The position numbers and the translations under genes are program-made. The notes beneath the pieces were generated by a model. It searched no databases. It saw only the letters and a program-made list of their open reading frames with translations, and was not told the origin of the DNA. From positions 252,001-316,000 of the forward strand of contig JABXYP010000001.1 of NCBI GenBank assembly GCA_024701455.1: a stretch of 64,000 bases of DNA. The letters run 5' to 3'. Origin of the DNA: Bacillus sp. A301a_S52. Lineage in GTDB: Bacteria > Bacillota > Bacilli > Bacillales > Salisediminibacteriaceae. Below are positions 1 through 9,243 of the stretch, one piece after another (the stretch's first letter is position 1; every line of letters begins with the position of its first letter).

Positions 1-296
1 CTGTAAGGAATAAGCATAAAAAACAAGGCGGCTAATGGCATCCCAACGATGAGGAACGGAAGTCTATTGCCAAGTGGTGTTTTGACACGATCGGACCACG
101 CTCCAATGATTGGGATCAACAAGACGGCAAGAACGTTATCAAGCCCCATGATCGCACCTCGAATTGCCCGGCTTTCAATAAAGTCACCGAGAATAAGAGG
201 CATATAGGCATTGTAAAACGTCCAAATAAGGGTTAAAGCAAAAAAGCCACATCCGATGACAGCGATCTTGCCATAGGATATACGATTCGTCCCCAT
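1..296 (-). CDS. MFS sugar-type transporter, N-terminal part only
   Basis: The frame begins at the ATG at 296 behind a GGTGGTGGAG ribosome site and runs off the left edge, leaving about 98 residues. A hydrophobic first helix is followed by a second, then the cytoplasmic loop WSDRVKTPLGNRLPF, the loop 2-3 signature of the major facilitator superfamily. The NRLPFLIVGMP form resembles SLC45/GPH-like sugar:cation symporters. It lies 17 bases downstream of the phosphodiesterase gene on the same strand, so the two are probably cotranscribed. A link to glycerophosphodiester or sugar uptake is inference; the substrate cannot be told. Confidence 0.75.
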   Translation of the reverse strand, partial: MGTNRISYGKIAVIGCGFFALTLIWTFYNAYMPLILGDFIESRAIRGAIMGLDNVLAVLLIPIIGAWSDRVKTPLGNRLPFLIVGMPLAALFFMLIPY

Positions 297-313
297 TCAA
301 ACTCCACCACCCT

Positions 314-1060
314 TCACGATGTTTTCGCTATTTCCTGTCGTACTTGCAGGGCTTGTTCAGGCCAATCAGTAATGATAGCAGCACACTTAGCTTGAAAAAG
401 AGTTTTCATATGTGAGGGCTCATTTACTGTAAAAGGTCTGACAGGTGTGTCAGCTTCTGCGGCTGATGTGAGTAGTTTAGGAACTGCCACCGGTAATGAG
501 CAGTGTAGTGATTGAGCACCTACTGTTTTAGCATAATTCCATGGCTCATATAGGCCTTCCATAAACAAAATGGCCGTTTCGATAGTTGGGTGCAGTTGTC
601 TAACAGTTACGAGGCTATAATGATTAAACGATGACAAAATAACACGATCTATCAGATCATATTGCTTTATAAGTTCAATGATGGCCTTCTCTATCCCAGG
701 ATAGTCAACGATTCCCGTTTTTAATTCAATATTTAATTGTAACGACTGTCCCCTTAACCAGATGAGTAACTCTTCTAATGATGGTATGGTTGCATGGGAA
801 AAATCGTCATGAAACCAGCTGCCGGCATTCATAGTCTGTAATTCTTCATATGTCAGATCTTTCACCCAGCCATCTCCATTTGTCGTTCGATTAACGGTTT
901 CATCATGGATTAAGACAGGAACGCCGTCCTTCGATAATTGTACATCCACTTCCAATCCATCAGCGCCCGCTTCAGCGGCAGCTTCATAAGCGTCCATCGT
1001 ATTCTCCGGGTAAGTACCAGATGCCCCGCGATGAGCGAAAATTAATGTCTGTTGTGTCAT
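314..1060 (-). CDS. Glycerophosphodiester phosphodiesterase family protein
   Basis: This GDPD-family TIM-barrel enzyme (248 residues) hydrolyses glycerophosphodiesters to glycerol-3-phosphate and an alcohol. The N-terminus has the family signature FAHRGASGTYPENT (catalytic HRG and the PEN Glu), followed by LEVDVQLSKDGVPVLIHD, which carries the metal-binding E-x-D and the catalytic His of the HD pair. ELKTG in mid-protein is the second conserved Glu site. The ATG at 1060 is chosen because the HRG motif then sits about 10 residues in and an AAGGAG lies about 11 bases upstream; a longer frame opens at 1096. There is no signal peptide, so it is probably cytoplasmic. It shares the strand with the MFS gene downstream. 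Confidence 0.88.
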   Translation of the reverse strand: MTQQTLIFAHRGASGTYPENTMDAYEAAAEAGADGLEVDVQLSKDGVPVLIHDETVNRTTNGDGWVKDLTYEELQTMNAGSWFHDDFSHATIPSLEELLIWLRGQSLQLNIELKTGIVDYPGIEKAIIELIKQYDLIDRVILSSFNHYSLVTVRQLHPTIETAILFMEGLYEPWNYAKTVGAQSLHCSLPVAVPKLLTSAAEADTPVRPFTVNEPSHMKTLFQAKCAAIITDWPEQALQVRQEIAKTS

Positions 1061-1479
1061 GACGTGACCAACTCCTTCAATAAAAATCATGTCCATCGGA
1101 ATTATTCTGTTGCTAACAGAAAAACTCCTTTATCTTGAGGGAATCTTTACATAAACGATACAAACTTAATGAAATAGAAAAAGGCTATAGAAAAGCGGAT
1201 ATAAAGAAGTGCAGATACAGCAACTACTCGGAAGAAATTCACCAATCTAAAAAAATTACAAAACGGAACAGGTCACGAACACCAAAAGCAATAGGTAAAA
1301 AACATATCTCATATTCAGCATCAGTTACTCTCATAATCGATTGAAAGGTTGGTGGAATGTTTTCAAGAGGTTGAACCAACTACTTAGATAATGACCTTTA
1401 CTGTTCGGTGACTTTAAAATAGGCCAATTAATATTTATTTGCTTCTCGAAAATCAAATCACACCACAATAGAATCTTAA

Positions 1480-2049
1480 CTAATAATTAGAGCTATATTT
1501 ATTGCTTCCAGGGAGTTTTTTGATGTTGTTCCAGGATTCGATTGCCTCTTCTCGATTTTTCCCTTGATTATTAGGGTCAGCAAAAAAATCACGAATAAAT
1601 TGATTGTATTCAAATTGAGGCGCGATTTTCTTTTTATATAATGGGTCTTTCTTTCGTTCTTCTTCTTTATACCAAGCATATACAACATCTCGATATGTTT
1701 TTCCAATGTTGCTTTTAAAATAGTTTTGTATATAGGTAGAAAAATGAAAATGAGGGATAATTGTCTTGAAAAAGGCCCTTACATTTTGACTGCAACGATG
1801 GCTTTCCGTAATGACTGTATCAAGGCTTAAATCGATCTGTGGCTGCGACTTACTAATCATCGTTGATTTTCTAATTTGCTTTTTAATCTCCCCTGTTTGA
1901 AGAAATGTTTCAATTCTATCAGAAATCTCTATTTTTGAACCAGAAGCACTTATGCCATTGTTTCTACAAAAGGATTGTAATTCCTCTTTCAACCAATAGA
2001 ACGCTTTAAAACTATCTACACTAATACCTCTTGTTAGATCTGGCCTCAT
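1480..2049 (-). CDS. SAP-motif / DUF6434 protein
   Basis: This is a 189-residue basic protein. Residues 5-55 (DSFKAFYWLKEELQSFCRNN, then SGSKIEISDRIETFL) look like a SAP-type helix-extended-helix unit: an alternating helix, a G-S-K turn and a second helix. The C-terminal half (AFFKTIIPHFHFSTYIQNYF to EAIESWNNIK) has the F-x-Y-N-x-F-I-R-D-F pattern I associate with the DUF6434 domain. The ATG at 2049 is preceded by GGAGGTG and preferred over 2064. It is a single-gene unit; nothing around it suggests a pathway. Nucleic-acid binding is inferred only from the SAP-like part. Confidence 0.7.
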   Translation of the reverse strand: MRPDLTRGISVDSFKAFYWLKEELQSFCRNNGISASGSKIEISDRIETFLQTGEIKKQIRKSTMISKSQPQIDLSLDTVITESHRCSQNVRAFFKTIIPHFHFSTYIQNYFKSNIGKTYRDVVYAWYKEEERKKDPLYKKKIAPQFEYNQFIRDFFADPNNQGKNREEAIESWNNIKKLPGSNKYSSNY

Positions 2050-2335
2050 ATTGTACACCTCCATATTTACTTATTATTATAATAGAACAATTGTTCTGCT
2101 CAATGTAGAGATGTGTGAAACTTCCTTAGCTGATTATAAAGTTATTCTTCAAACTATAAGACGACACCTAATTCGATCAAATAAAAAATAAACCTTCCTA
2201 AATTGACATATAGGAAAGTGTTAAATGTATTTCCATAAATGAATGTTCAACATGGCTGTTTTAAAAGAAAGGTAACAGTGTCTCCTATAGAATCATCGAG
2301 ATCTAAATTTAAATATATGATAAGGTTTATCGCAT

Positions 2336-2376
2336 TATTAGCTGAAGACAAGCCCTTTGAAAGCGTTCATCTGTAT
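2336..2376. repeat. Dispersed repeat, family B (copy 1)
   Basis: The core TTAGCTGAAGACAAGCCC followed by an AAAGCGT-like tract recurs at about 11979, 46246 and (diverged) 59204. It is non-coding. The 2050-2936 gap around it holds no convincing gene, only this and the next two repeats. Confidence 0.6.
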
Positions 2377-2589
2377 CGTTTACAAATGTATTTTGTATGG
2401 TGAGAGGGTTGTAATACAAAATTTGTTAAAGGAAATGCTTCCTTATCTATTGTTGCAAGACAAATGGCCAAGTGAGAAAATGGTTTCGTCTTCATCGAAA
2501 TAAAATGGGATACGAGGAGGAGAGAAACTCTTTACCTTTAGAATACGACGCTTTGTCAATAAATGAGCCATTAGTGCGAGTAAAATAAA

Positions 2590-2780
2590 CGTATATTTTT
2601 CTGTTAGATGCCTCATTTTTTGGGATATAGGAGGAGGCTTTCCGCTTGTGCAGAGCAAAACGAGCCATTTTCTGATTTTTCGAGTGAATAGGCGAAATCT
2701 CTCCGTCTATTTCTCAGATCAGGTTCTTAACCTAAGTCCCTAACCGATAAGAGCGAATTATTACGAAAATTTATGCAACA
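2590..2780. repeat. Dispersed repeat, family C (copy 1)
   Basis: About 190 bases with the landmarks TTTTTCTGTTAGATGC, TCTCCGTCTATTTCTC, and TTCTTAACCT...AACCGATAAGAGCG. The same landmarks appear in the same order at 11538-11765. A small minus-strand frame crosses it but has no ribosome site. Confidence 0.5.
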
Positions 2781-2794
2781 CGAATGTCTTGATC

Positions 2795-2848
2795 TTTATC
2801 ACAGATAACAACCGTCGTAAAACGCCCCACTGAGAAGATTCGTTTTAT
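2795..2848 (+). repeat. TTTAT two-hairpin element, decayed short copy
   Basis: The left end (TTTATCACAGATAAC) and right end (AGATTCGTTTTAT) of the roughly 155-bp element are present, but both internal hairpins are gone. See the tandem array at 52320-53097 for the full unit. Confidence 0.65.
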
Positions 2849-2936
2849 GATGACAGAAATAAAGCCTAGATAAAGTAGTCCATGGCAACTATTTCTAACT
2901 AAAGTAACCATTATGAAAGCTAGTAGAGGTGAGACG

Positions 2937-3137
2937 ATGTCTAAAAGGGAAAAGCGCTGGAGACATTTTTATATTGTGTTGTTTATTTTCTTATACGGGT
3001 GTGTCATTCCAATCAATTTGTTCGTATTTTTTAGTTTGACTGGTGAGCGTTTCCCTTTTGTCCCAATATTAGTTGGTATCATACTCCCTTTTACAAAAAA
3101 GCTTCATCTCGAACAGATAAGACAGGAATCTTCTTAA
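2937..3137 (+). CDS. Small two-helix membrane protein
   Basis: This is a 66-residue protein of unknown family. A basic N-terminus (MSKREKRWRH) is followed by a hydrophobic helix (residues about 9-33) and a second (about 41-55), with a charged tail. The ATG at 2937 is preferred over 2913 because AGAGGTGAG lies 7-14 bases before it. It is monocistronic, with a terminator overlapping its stop codon. The basic N-terminus suggests a cytoplasmic start. No function is assigned. Confidence 0.55.
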   Translation: MSKREKRWRHFYIVLFIFLYGCVIPINLFVFFSLTGERFPFVPILVGIILPFTKKLHLEQIRQESS

Positions 3138-3155
3138 AGAAGGTTTCTTTTTTGT
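3127..3155 (+). terminator. Rho-independent terminator
   Basis: GAATCTTCTT-AA-AGAAGGTTTC followed by TTTTTTG. The stem overlaps the stop codon of the small membrane protein gene. Confidence 0.7.
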
Positions 3156-3181
3156 ATGTTTAAACGGACAACCGGCTAAAG

Positions 3182-3207
3182 AAGCTCAGCCGACTGAGCT
3201 TTTTCGT
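3182..3207 (+). terminator. Hairpin with T-run
   Basis: AGCTCAG-CCGA-CTGAGCT followed by TTTTC. A second terminator-like hairpin 30 bases after the first; no gene lies between them. Confidence 0.5.
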
Positions 3208-3233
3208 GCCACTGCTATGGTGGTCTTGCCTTT

Positions 3234-3356
3234 TTTATTACAGATAACCGTCCTCCTGGCTCAAAATAAAAAGGAGGGCTAACGTTCTGATTAGCTCAGC
3301 TACCTCAGTTGGGGAAGAACGAAAATTTCCATTGAGTGAAGGTTTGTATTATTTTA
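3234..3356 (+). repeat. TTTAT two-hairpin element, diverged copy
   Basis: TTATTACAGATAACCGTCC at the left, GGGGAAGAACGAAAATTTCC at hairpin 2 and GAAGGTTTGTATTAT at the right mark a diverged member of the element. The rest of 3357-3792 shows no gene I can support. Confidence 0.65.
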
Positions 3357-3792
3357 AACATGAATCTCGCGCTTTTTTATTATGGTGCTTCAGCAGGAAC
3401 CTTATATCTGAACGTTTCTTGGATAGATCTAACACGTATCACACTATCCCGTTTGTTTAGGCTAAGAAGTAATGTAATGAAGTACTCATTGAACTGTTGT
3501 CCCTAAAAGAGCTGACATAATTGGATTTAACTACTATTGATTACACAAAGTACACCTGTCATTGAAAGGCACGTTGTATTTGTAAATGTAAGTAGCGGAG
3601 TTTCCTTGTTTAAATGACCCCTTAGATTTATTTTTCCCAACTGTGAGAATGTTATTACGTGACTATCTTTAGTAAAGTATTTCACAAAATTACGCTTCCG
3701 GCGCTCCCTTTTATACCAGATATTTGCCGTTATGAAAAAGCACATTCAAACAACACTAAGGATACGAAAAGAGAGAAAAAAGGGGAGTAGCA

Positions 3793-4236
3793 ATGGGGAT
3801 GAATGTGATTTTTACGTTAGGAGAAAAGCGGAAGGAAAAACAGTGGAAATATCAACGAAGCATGCTCCGGACGTTATCAATAAATGACATGAAAAAAGAT
3901 GTCCAACGTCGTTTTTTTGCTCATGAGACGGAGGAAACCGTTTCACAATTATATCTACAGGATTTCTGCTTGGATGTAGGTATTGATGCTTTCCTCTTAG
4001 GAGCCGAGTTTGCCCGTTTTGGTTATTACGGTGAACCAGAATTTACAGTTATGCGGAGGTGTGCTGGGGAGATAAACATGCAAATTGATCAAACAGTTGC
4101 TCAATTTGCGGCATGGCTTAAATTAGATGATGCACAAACAGCGACCTATAAAGAAGTAGCCACTGGTTATATATACGAGTGGTGGCGCCAAGGCTTTGAT
4201 GAAGGACGGAAACGACATCAATTAAAACTACATTAA
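3793..4236 (+). CDS. ybaK: YbaK family protein (DUF2521)
   Basis: This 147-residue soluble protein matches the DUF2521 family typified by B. subtilis YbaK. Recognisable are the basic N-terminus MNVIFTLGEKRKEKQWKYQR, the segment FCLDVGIDAFLLGAEFARFGYYGEPEF, and the Trp-rich end YIYEWWRQGFDEGRKR. It starts at ATG 3793 after AAAGGGGAG. It sits directly upstream of cwlD, as in B. subtilis, which supports the identification. The family has no firmly established biochemical role. Confidence 0.85.
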   Translation: MGMNVIFTLGEKRKEKQWKYQRSMLRTLSINDMKKDVQRRFFAHETEETVSQLYLQDFCLDVGIDAFLLGAEFARFGYYGEPEFTVMRRCAGEINMQIDQTVAQFAAWLKLDDAQTATYKEVATGYIYEWWRQGFDEGRKRHQLKLH

Positions 4237-4305
4237 CTTGTCCTAAACCACACATATTTTTTTTGTTGTCCCATATATATAGTACAGGCAGGGAGGGGAC
4301 AATGA

Positions 4306-5019
4306 ATGAAAAAATGGTGGGGACTACTGACATTAACGCTTGTCATTGCCGCAGGGCTGGCAGTAACGCCTTTATTAATCACGACGGAAGATTCATCGGG
4401 CTATGGGTTGCCCCTCTCCGGGCAATACATCATTTTAGATCCTGGGCATGGAGGTATTGATGGTGGAGCAAGCGCTAAATCTGGTCTTTTAGAAAAAGAC
4501 GTGAGCTTAGACATTAGCTTATATTTACGTGACTATTTGCAGGAAGCCGGAGCCTTGGTTCTCATGACACGTGAAGAAGATAAAGATTTGGCATCACCTG
4601 ACACCAAACGTGTTCGTTCTCGTAAAGTGGAAGATTTAAAAGAGCGAGTTCGTCTTATAAATCAATCAGATGCCGATTTATTCATTAGTTTACATTTAAA
4701 TGCCATTGGAGAATCACGCTGGTCGGGTGCTCAAACGTTTTATAACCGTGCTATTGAAGGGAACGAAGCGTTAGCTAAACATGTTCAACTTGAGTTGATT
4801 CGTAATTTAGAGAATACGACTCGATTACCAAAGCCCATTCACAATGTGTATCTCGTTCAACAAGCTGCCATCCCAGGTGCCCTCGTGGAAGTAGGATTTT
4901 TATCTAATCCAGAAGAAGCAGAACTTCTTAGTACTGATGCCTATCAAAAAAAGGTGGCCGCTTCGATTTATCATGGGATATTACGATATACGAATAATGA
5001 GCCCTTTCCAGAACCTTGA
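4306..5019 (+). CDS. cwlD: N-acetylmuramoyl-L-alanine amidase CwlD
   Basis: A zinc amidase (Amidase_3) that, with a deacetylase, makes muramic-delta-lactam in the spore cortex, a mark recognised by germination lytic enzymes. The 237-residue protein has an N-terminal hydrophobic signal/anchor (residues 5-22). It then has ILDPGHGGIDGGA (first zinc His), a Glu soon after (LLEKDVSLDI), SLHLNAIG (second His) and ALVEVGFLSNPEE (catalytic Glu), all in family order. ATG 4306 follows GGGAGGGGAC. It lies between ybaK and salA as in B. subtilis and ends at a strong terminator. PdaA-type partners are not in this window. Confidence 0.95.
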   Translation: MKKWWGLLTLTLVIAAGLAVTPLLITTEDSSGYGLPLSGQYIILDPGHGGIDGGASAKSGLLEKDVSLDISLYLRDYLQEAGALVLMTREEDKDLASPDTKRVRSRKVEDLKERVRLINQSDADLFISLHLNAIGESRWSGAQTFYNRAIEGNEALAKHVQLELIRNLENTTRLPKPIHNVYLVQQAAIPGALVEVGFLSNPEEAELLSTDAYQKKVAASIYHGILRYTNNEPFPEP

Positions 5020-5030
5020 GACTGGGTGAA

Positions 5031-5070
5031 TGAAAATGGCCCTCACCTGTATGAGAGCCATTTTTACTAT
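5031..5070 (+). terminator. Terminator after cwlD
   Basis: AAAATGGCCCTCAC and GAGAGCCATTTTTA form the stem. The loop flank and stem are nearly identical to the hairpin after rsiW (14037-14076). The interval 5071-5610 holds no gene; it has two imperfect 35-base units (TTGCTCCTGCGGTTAC / TTGCTCCTGTGGTTAC) near 5290-5350 and a TATAAT at 5557-5562 that probably serves salA. Confidence 0.8.
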
Positions 5071-5610
5071 CTTTGTATGATACGGATGATGCCGATGGTC
5101 TTCGCTGTAGTTAAACGGTTTGTCCTCAGCTAAATTAGGTGCATAGTCCTCTTTGTAAAAGTGAATTTTCTGACGGCAATTTGTCCTCCGAGAGTCACCA
5201 ACATTCGTAGTGACCAGCTTAATTTAAAAGACATGTCGGTTATTTTTGTGAAAAGCATGTTGATTTAAGGATGACTAAAATACACGTACTTGCTCCTGCG
5301 GTTACTCGTCGCAGAAAAGAGTTGCTCCTGTGGTTACGTGTGGTAGAAGAGAATCGCGCGGATGGCAATTATATTAACTTTTGTTGTAGGTAGCTTTTCT
5401 TTACAAAAGAGTAAATGTCATTCTTTTTTTAAAATTGTCGTGAATAGTGATTTGAAAGAGGCATGAATCGGTTGGCAAATGTATATGATATGTCAACATG
5501 TTTTTTAAGACAATAGGAGTGTGCGATGGATCACCATAGACGATGTACATATATGTTATAATAGCCACGTAGTGGGAGTGCATACATAATGAATAAAGGA
5601 TGGTGTCTTC

Positions 5611-6663
5611 ATGTTAACAGAAGAGCAAGTGCTTAAAGCGTTAGAGCCTGTGAAAGACCCACATTTGAATAAAGGTTTGCTTGAAATAGGGGCTGTGAAA
5701 GAAATTAAAATTAAAAAGGAGCTTGTCAGCCTTAAGTTGGCGGTGGCCCAGCCAGGAACCGCTGAACAAATGCAACTGCAGCAGGAAGTGGTGAACGCCG
5801 TGAAAACAGCAGGAGCTGAGTCTGTTGGTTTGCGGTTCGAGCAACTGTCTGATGAGGAACTTGCCAAGCATGGAGCTGAAACGGAAGAGAATAGCAGCTC
5901 CTCACTGTTAGATAGCAAGCACACGACATTCATTGCTGTGACGAGTGGAAAAGGCGGTGTAGGTAAATCTACAGTGTCGGTTAACTTGGCCACATCGTTA
6001 GCGCGTAAGGGCAAGAAAGTCGGCATTATTGACGCCGATATATATGGGTTTAGTGTCCCAGATATGATGGGGATTGAAGAGCGACCGAAAGTAGTGGGAC
6101 AGCGTATTTATCCTGTTGAACGCTTCGGAGTGCAAGTCATTTCTATGGGTTTCTTTGTGGAAGATAATTCGCCAATCATTTGGCGTGGACCAATGCTCGG
6201 AAAAATGCTTAATAACTTCTTTAATGAAGTGGAATGGGAGCAAGACCTCGACTATCTCATTCTTGATTTACCTCCTGGAACAGGAGATGTGGCCCTTGAT
6301 ATTCATTCCATGCTCCCTCATTCAAAAGAAGTGATTGTCACGACACCCCATGCGACCGCTGCATTTGTAGCTGCCCGTGCAGGGGCGATGGCGATTAAAA
6401 CGGACCATGACATTCTTGGGGTAGTAGAAAACATGGCTTATTTTGAAAGCAAGCTGACAGGTGAGAAGGAGTATGTCTTTGGTAAAGGGGGCGGACCGAA
6501 GCTAGCTGAAGAACTACAAACGGAAGTTTTAGCACATATCCCGTTAGGTCAGCCGGACATTGATGAGAATGATTTTGCCCCATCTGTTTATGATGAAGCT
6601 CATCCAATCGGAAAGATTTACATGGAAATGGCCGAGAACGTCATTGGAAAAATCGAATCCTGA
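5611..6663 (+). CDS. salA: SalA, Mrp/ApbC-family P-loop ATPase
   Basis: This is a 350-residue protein. Residues 1-85 form a MIP18/DUF59 domain (LTEEQVLKALEPVKDPHLNK). A P-loop domain follows with Walker A TSGKGGVGKSTVSVN (about 111-125), a DADIYGFSVPDMMG switch and the LDLPPGTGDVALD Walker B region. Family members are Fe-S cluster carriers; B. subtilis SalA instead regulates transcription (scoC repression, protease expression). The CxxC expected of carriers near the C-terminus is absent, which favours the regulatory role. It lies between cwlD and gerD, as in B. subtilis. Confidence 0.92.
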   Translation: MLTEEQVLKALEPVKDPHLNKGLLEIGAVKEIKIKKELVSLKLAVAQPGTAEQMQLQQEVVNAVKTAGAESVGLRFEQLSDEELAKHGAETEENSSSSLLDSKHTTFIAVTSGKGGVGKSTVSVNLATSLARKGKKVGIIDADIYGFSVPDMMGIEERPKVVGQRIYPVERFGVQVISMGFFVEDNSPIIWRGPMLGKMLNNFFNEVEWEQDLDYLILDLPPGTGDVALDIHSMLPHSKEVIVTTPHATAAFVAARAGAMAIKTDHDILGVVENMAYFESKLTGEKEYVFGKGGGPKLAEELQTEVLAHIPLGQPDIDENDFAPSVYDEAHPIGKIYMEMAENVIGKIES

Positions 6664-6665
6664 CG

Positions 6666-6712
6666 AGCAAAAAAGCCTGTTTTGACCTTCTGTCAGAACA
6701 GGCTTTTTTTAA
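6666..6712 (+). terminator. Terminator after salA
   Basis: AAAAAAGCCTGTTTTGAC and GTCAGAACAGGCTTTTTTT form a long stem usable from both sides; gerD converges on it from the other strand. Confidence 0.9.
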
Positions 6713-6749
6713 GTGAGCAATATAGGTACGTATGTGAGGGTTCTAACGG

Positions 6750-7370
6750 TTACGAACCACCGCTATCACCTTGATCAACTTCTTGTCCTTCACCGCCACC
6801 ATTATCAGGTGCTTCACCGCTTTGGAGCTCTTCTTTCGCCATCTGTTGTAACAACTCATTGAGGCGAGCAACAAATAACGGACTTTCCATCGCTTCCGTC
6901 ACAATAGCTCTCACTTGTTCACGATAATCCTTCGTTTCCATGAGTTCTACATAATTTTGTTCCATCTCAGGGTCCTTCATAATGTCCAGCATCATGGACT
7001 GATACTCAGGGTCTTTCATCAATCCCTTTAATAAGTTCTCATTCTCCTCCTGCATACTTTCTGCGAATGTTTTCGCAAACTCAGGGTCCTTCATAATCTC
7101 TTGCCAATACTCCTGCCCTTCTTCAGATGCCAAAGTCGTTTGAATCGTTTCTTTTATAAAGTCCTGCTCCATGATAAGCTGTTCCTGTATTTCTTCATCT
7201 TGTACCACTTCTTGAACCGCTTTTTTTCCTTCTTCTGTTTGCAACACATCCACGACCATTTGCTTCGTCGCTTCATAATCCTGTTGCCCTTGATCATCTG
7301 TTACCGTGCAAGCCGAGGCGAAAAGAGAAGATAATAGTATAAAGAAAATCATGGCAGAATAACATCGCAT
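6750..7370 (-). CDS. gerD: Spore germination lipoprotein GerD
   Basis: A 206-residue lipoprotein needed for clustering nutrient germinant receptors in the spore inner membrane. The N-terminal signal ends in the lipobox SLFASAC (Cys21). The body is highly acidic, Gln-rich and helical, with the GerD-type repeating KDPEF / KDPEYQSMMLDIMKDPEME segments. A Gly/Asp-rich tail ends the protein. It is encoded opposite salA and divergent from kbaA, the arrangement of B. subtilis. Sporulation sigma control is expected from the family but I did not find a clear promoter. Confidence 0.92.
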   Translation of the reverse strand: MRCYSAMIFFILLSSLFASACTVTDDQGQQDYEATKQMVVDVLQTEEGKKAVQEVVQDEEIQEQLIMEQDFIKETIQTTLASEEGQEYWQEIMKDPEFAKTFAESMQEENENLLKGLMKDPEYQSMMLDIMKDPEMEQNYVELMETKDYREQVRAIVTEAMESPLFVARLNELLQQMAKEELQSGEAPDNGGGEGQEVDQGDSGGS

Positions 7371-7668
7371 ATTGATCCCTCCTTTATGGTCATCATTACT
7401 GTTAATATGGGAAAAGCATTTGATTTTTATGCAGGTGGATTGTCCCTCTCATTAGAGAGTCTGGAAATATGTTTTAAGCCGCTTTTATCTAGCCACTCCT
7501 ATAACGTAGGCGTTTGCAGTATGGATAATAACGGAAATTATCTTAGGGAATGTCACGGCCGAAAAGGTTTGACTGACGATGCTGAAAGCGAGAGGAAGCG
7601 TGTTGAAAAAGCTGGGTATTACGTCCAAACTTTGATACAATATAGGGTGTGATTGGAGGAGAACGGAC

Positions 7669-8322
7669 GTGAATTCAAGAAAAGTTGTATTTTTATTTAA
7701 CTCAACCTTTATTATGGGGACTTCCGCAGGGTTTATAATTGGGTTCTTCCTTGATTGGCAAACCCATATAAGTGATATCGCTAACTTAAGTTTTGGCGGT
7801 GTTGTCATGGTTGCTATTACAGCTGCTATTTGGACCGTGATAGCACAGATGGGCTTTTTTGCTTATTTAACCATTCATCGGTTTGGGTTAGGTATCTTCA
7901 AATCAGTTAGCCTTTGGAATAAAGTTCAAATTGTTCTCATTGTTTTTGCCTTATTTGACTTAATGTTTTTCAGACACTACTTTTTTGCTGCTGACGGGGA
8001 GTCCATGCGTGGGTATGCGATAATGCCACTAATGCTTTTGGCTTACGGTCTTATTGTGGCCTATGTAAAAAGAAAAGAAACAGAGCGGACAGCATTTGTC
8101 CCGACGGTCTTTTTTATTGTCGTCGTGACGATGATTGAGTGGATTCCAGCGCTTAGAGAAAATGACATGACCTTCATGATAAATGCCATTGTGCCGTTAC
8201 TTGTGGCTAACACATGGCAAATCCTTGTACTCCACCGTTTGCATCGCCAGCCAAACGGAAAGCAGCCGAGTGTGGAAGATATGAAAAGTGAACGTATAAC
8301 AAATAGCCGCCATCCTAAATAG
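7669..8322 (+). CDS. kbaA: KinB-signalling pathway activation protein KbaA
   Basis: A polytopic membrane protein of 217 residues with about six hydrophobic segments. B. subtilis KbaA is required for the KinB sensor kinase to feed the Spo0A phosphorelay. Segments with family character are FLFNSTFIMGTSAGFIIGF, QMGFFAYLTIHRFGLGIF, and FRHYFFAADGES before the third pair of helices. The start is GTG at 7669, 8 bases behind GGAGGAG. Its place between gerD (divergent) and pdaB (convergent) is conserved and is the main support for the name. Confidence 0.9.
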   Translation: MNSRKVVFLFNSTFIMGTSAGFIIGFFLDWQTHISDIANLSFGGVVMVAITAAIWTVIAQMGFFAYLTIHRFGLGIFKSVSLWNKVQIVLIVFALFDLMFFRHYFFAADGESMRGYAIMPLMLLAYGLIVAYVKRKETERTAFVPTVFFIVVVTMIEWIPALRENDMTFMINAIVPLLVANTWQILVLHRLHRQPNGKQPSVEDMKSERITNSRHPK

Positions 8323-8365
8323 GAGGCGGACTTTTGTTTATGAAGGAACGAGTAAGATGTGTGGC

Positions 8366-9127
8366 TTAATCAATTTCTTTAGCATCCACTGAAGCACCTG
8401 ATAATAAATGAGAGATAGAGACAAATGAGAATCCTTCTTTTTTAAGTTTTTCGAGTACGATGGGTAGTGCCTCTACTGTTTGTTTAGCGGAGTCAGAGGC
8501 ATGGAAAAGGATAATATCCCCATTTTCTACGTTTGTCGTGGCATTGGCTACGATCGTATCCACACCCGGGTTTTCCCAATCGTGTGTATGAATGCTCCAA
8601 TGAATGACATCATAATTAAGGCCCTCGGCTACTTCTAAGATCCTGTCATCGAAGCTTCCGTTTGGTGGACGTAGATACTTAGGTTGTTCCTCTGTTAATT
8701 CTGATATGGCATTATGGGCTCTTTGAATATCTTTTTTGACATCTTCTTTTTCCCATAATGTATAGTGCTCGTGACGATAGCCGTGACTGCCAATTTCATA
8801 ACCGGCTTCATCAATTTTTTCTAGAAGGTCTGGATGCCTCTCAGCCCAAGCACCGGAGACAAAAAAAGTGGCCTCTTCAACTTTTTCCTCTTTTAAAACA
8901 GCTAAAATCGGTTCTAATTGTTCTTCTCCCCAGCTAATATCAAACGTCAGTGCCAAATCTGGTCGTTCTGCTTCTACTCGATGTATGGCTACAGGTTTAT
9001 CTCCTGTAGAAAATACAGGTAAAAGAGGTGATTCAACGTATAAGATTCCTGCCGTAAAAAAGGCTGCAATACTTATAATCATAAATCGCTTTAATGTTTT
9101 AGCGCGCCATATCCAAATGAAATTCAT
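8366..9127 (-). CDS. pdaB: Polysaccharide deacetylase PdaB
   Basis: This 253-residue NodB-homology deacetylase is needed for late spore integrity in B. subtilis. It has an N-terminal membrane anchor (residues 14-30), then LALTFDISWGEEQL (catalytic base Asp and metal Asp), SHGYRHEHYT (metal-binding SxxxH), LRPPNGSFDD (RPPxG motif 3), VIHWSIHTHDWENPG and ILFHASDSA. Replacement of the second motif-1 Asp by Trp (FDISWG) is typical of the PdaB subgroup. Synteny with kbaA and the rRNA locus agrees. Confidence 0.93.
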   Translation of the reverse strand: MNFIWIWRAKTLKRFMIISIAAFFTAGILYVESPLLPVFSTGDKPVAIHRVEAERPDLALTFDISWGEEQLEPILAVLKEEKVEEATFFVSGAWAERHPDLLEKIDEAGYEIGSHGYRHEHYTLWEKEDVKKDIQRAHNAISELTEEQPKYLRPPNGSFDDRILEVAEGLNYDVIHWSIHTHDWENPGVDTIVANATTNVENGDIILFHASDSAKQTVEALPIVLEKLKKEGFSFVSISHLLSGASVDAKEID

Positions 9128-9243
9128 GCGTTTTGTGCCCCCTTGTCCGTCTTTATCACATATGTATTCGCAGGACAGGCAATTATGAATAAAAATGGTG
9201 AAACAAGAAAATAATTTTTAAGACAACGAAAGGGGGCCTGTTC

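Noticed and set aside
1135-1344. 69-residue Lys/Arg-rich frame
   Set aside because: Non-standard start without a ribosome site, low-complexity AT-rich translation.
7386-7652. 88-residue frame between gerD and kbaA
   Set aside because: It spans the divergent promoter region; no ribosome site and no family likeness.
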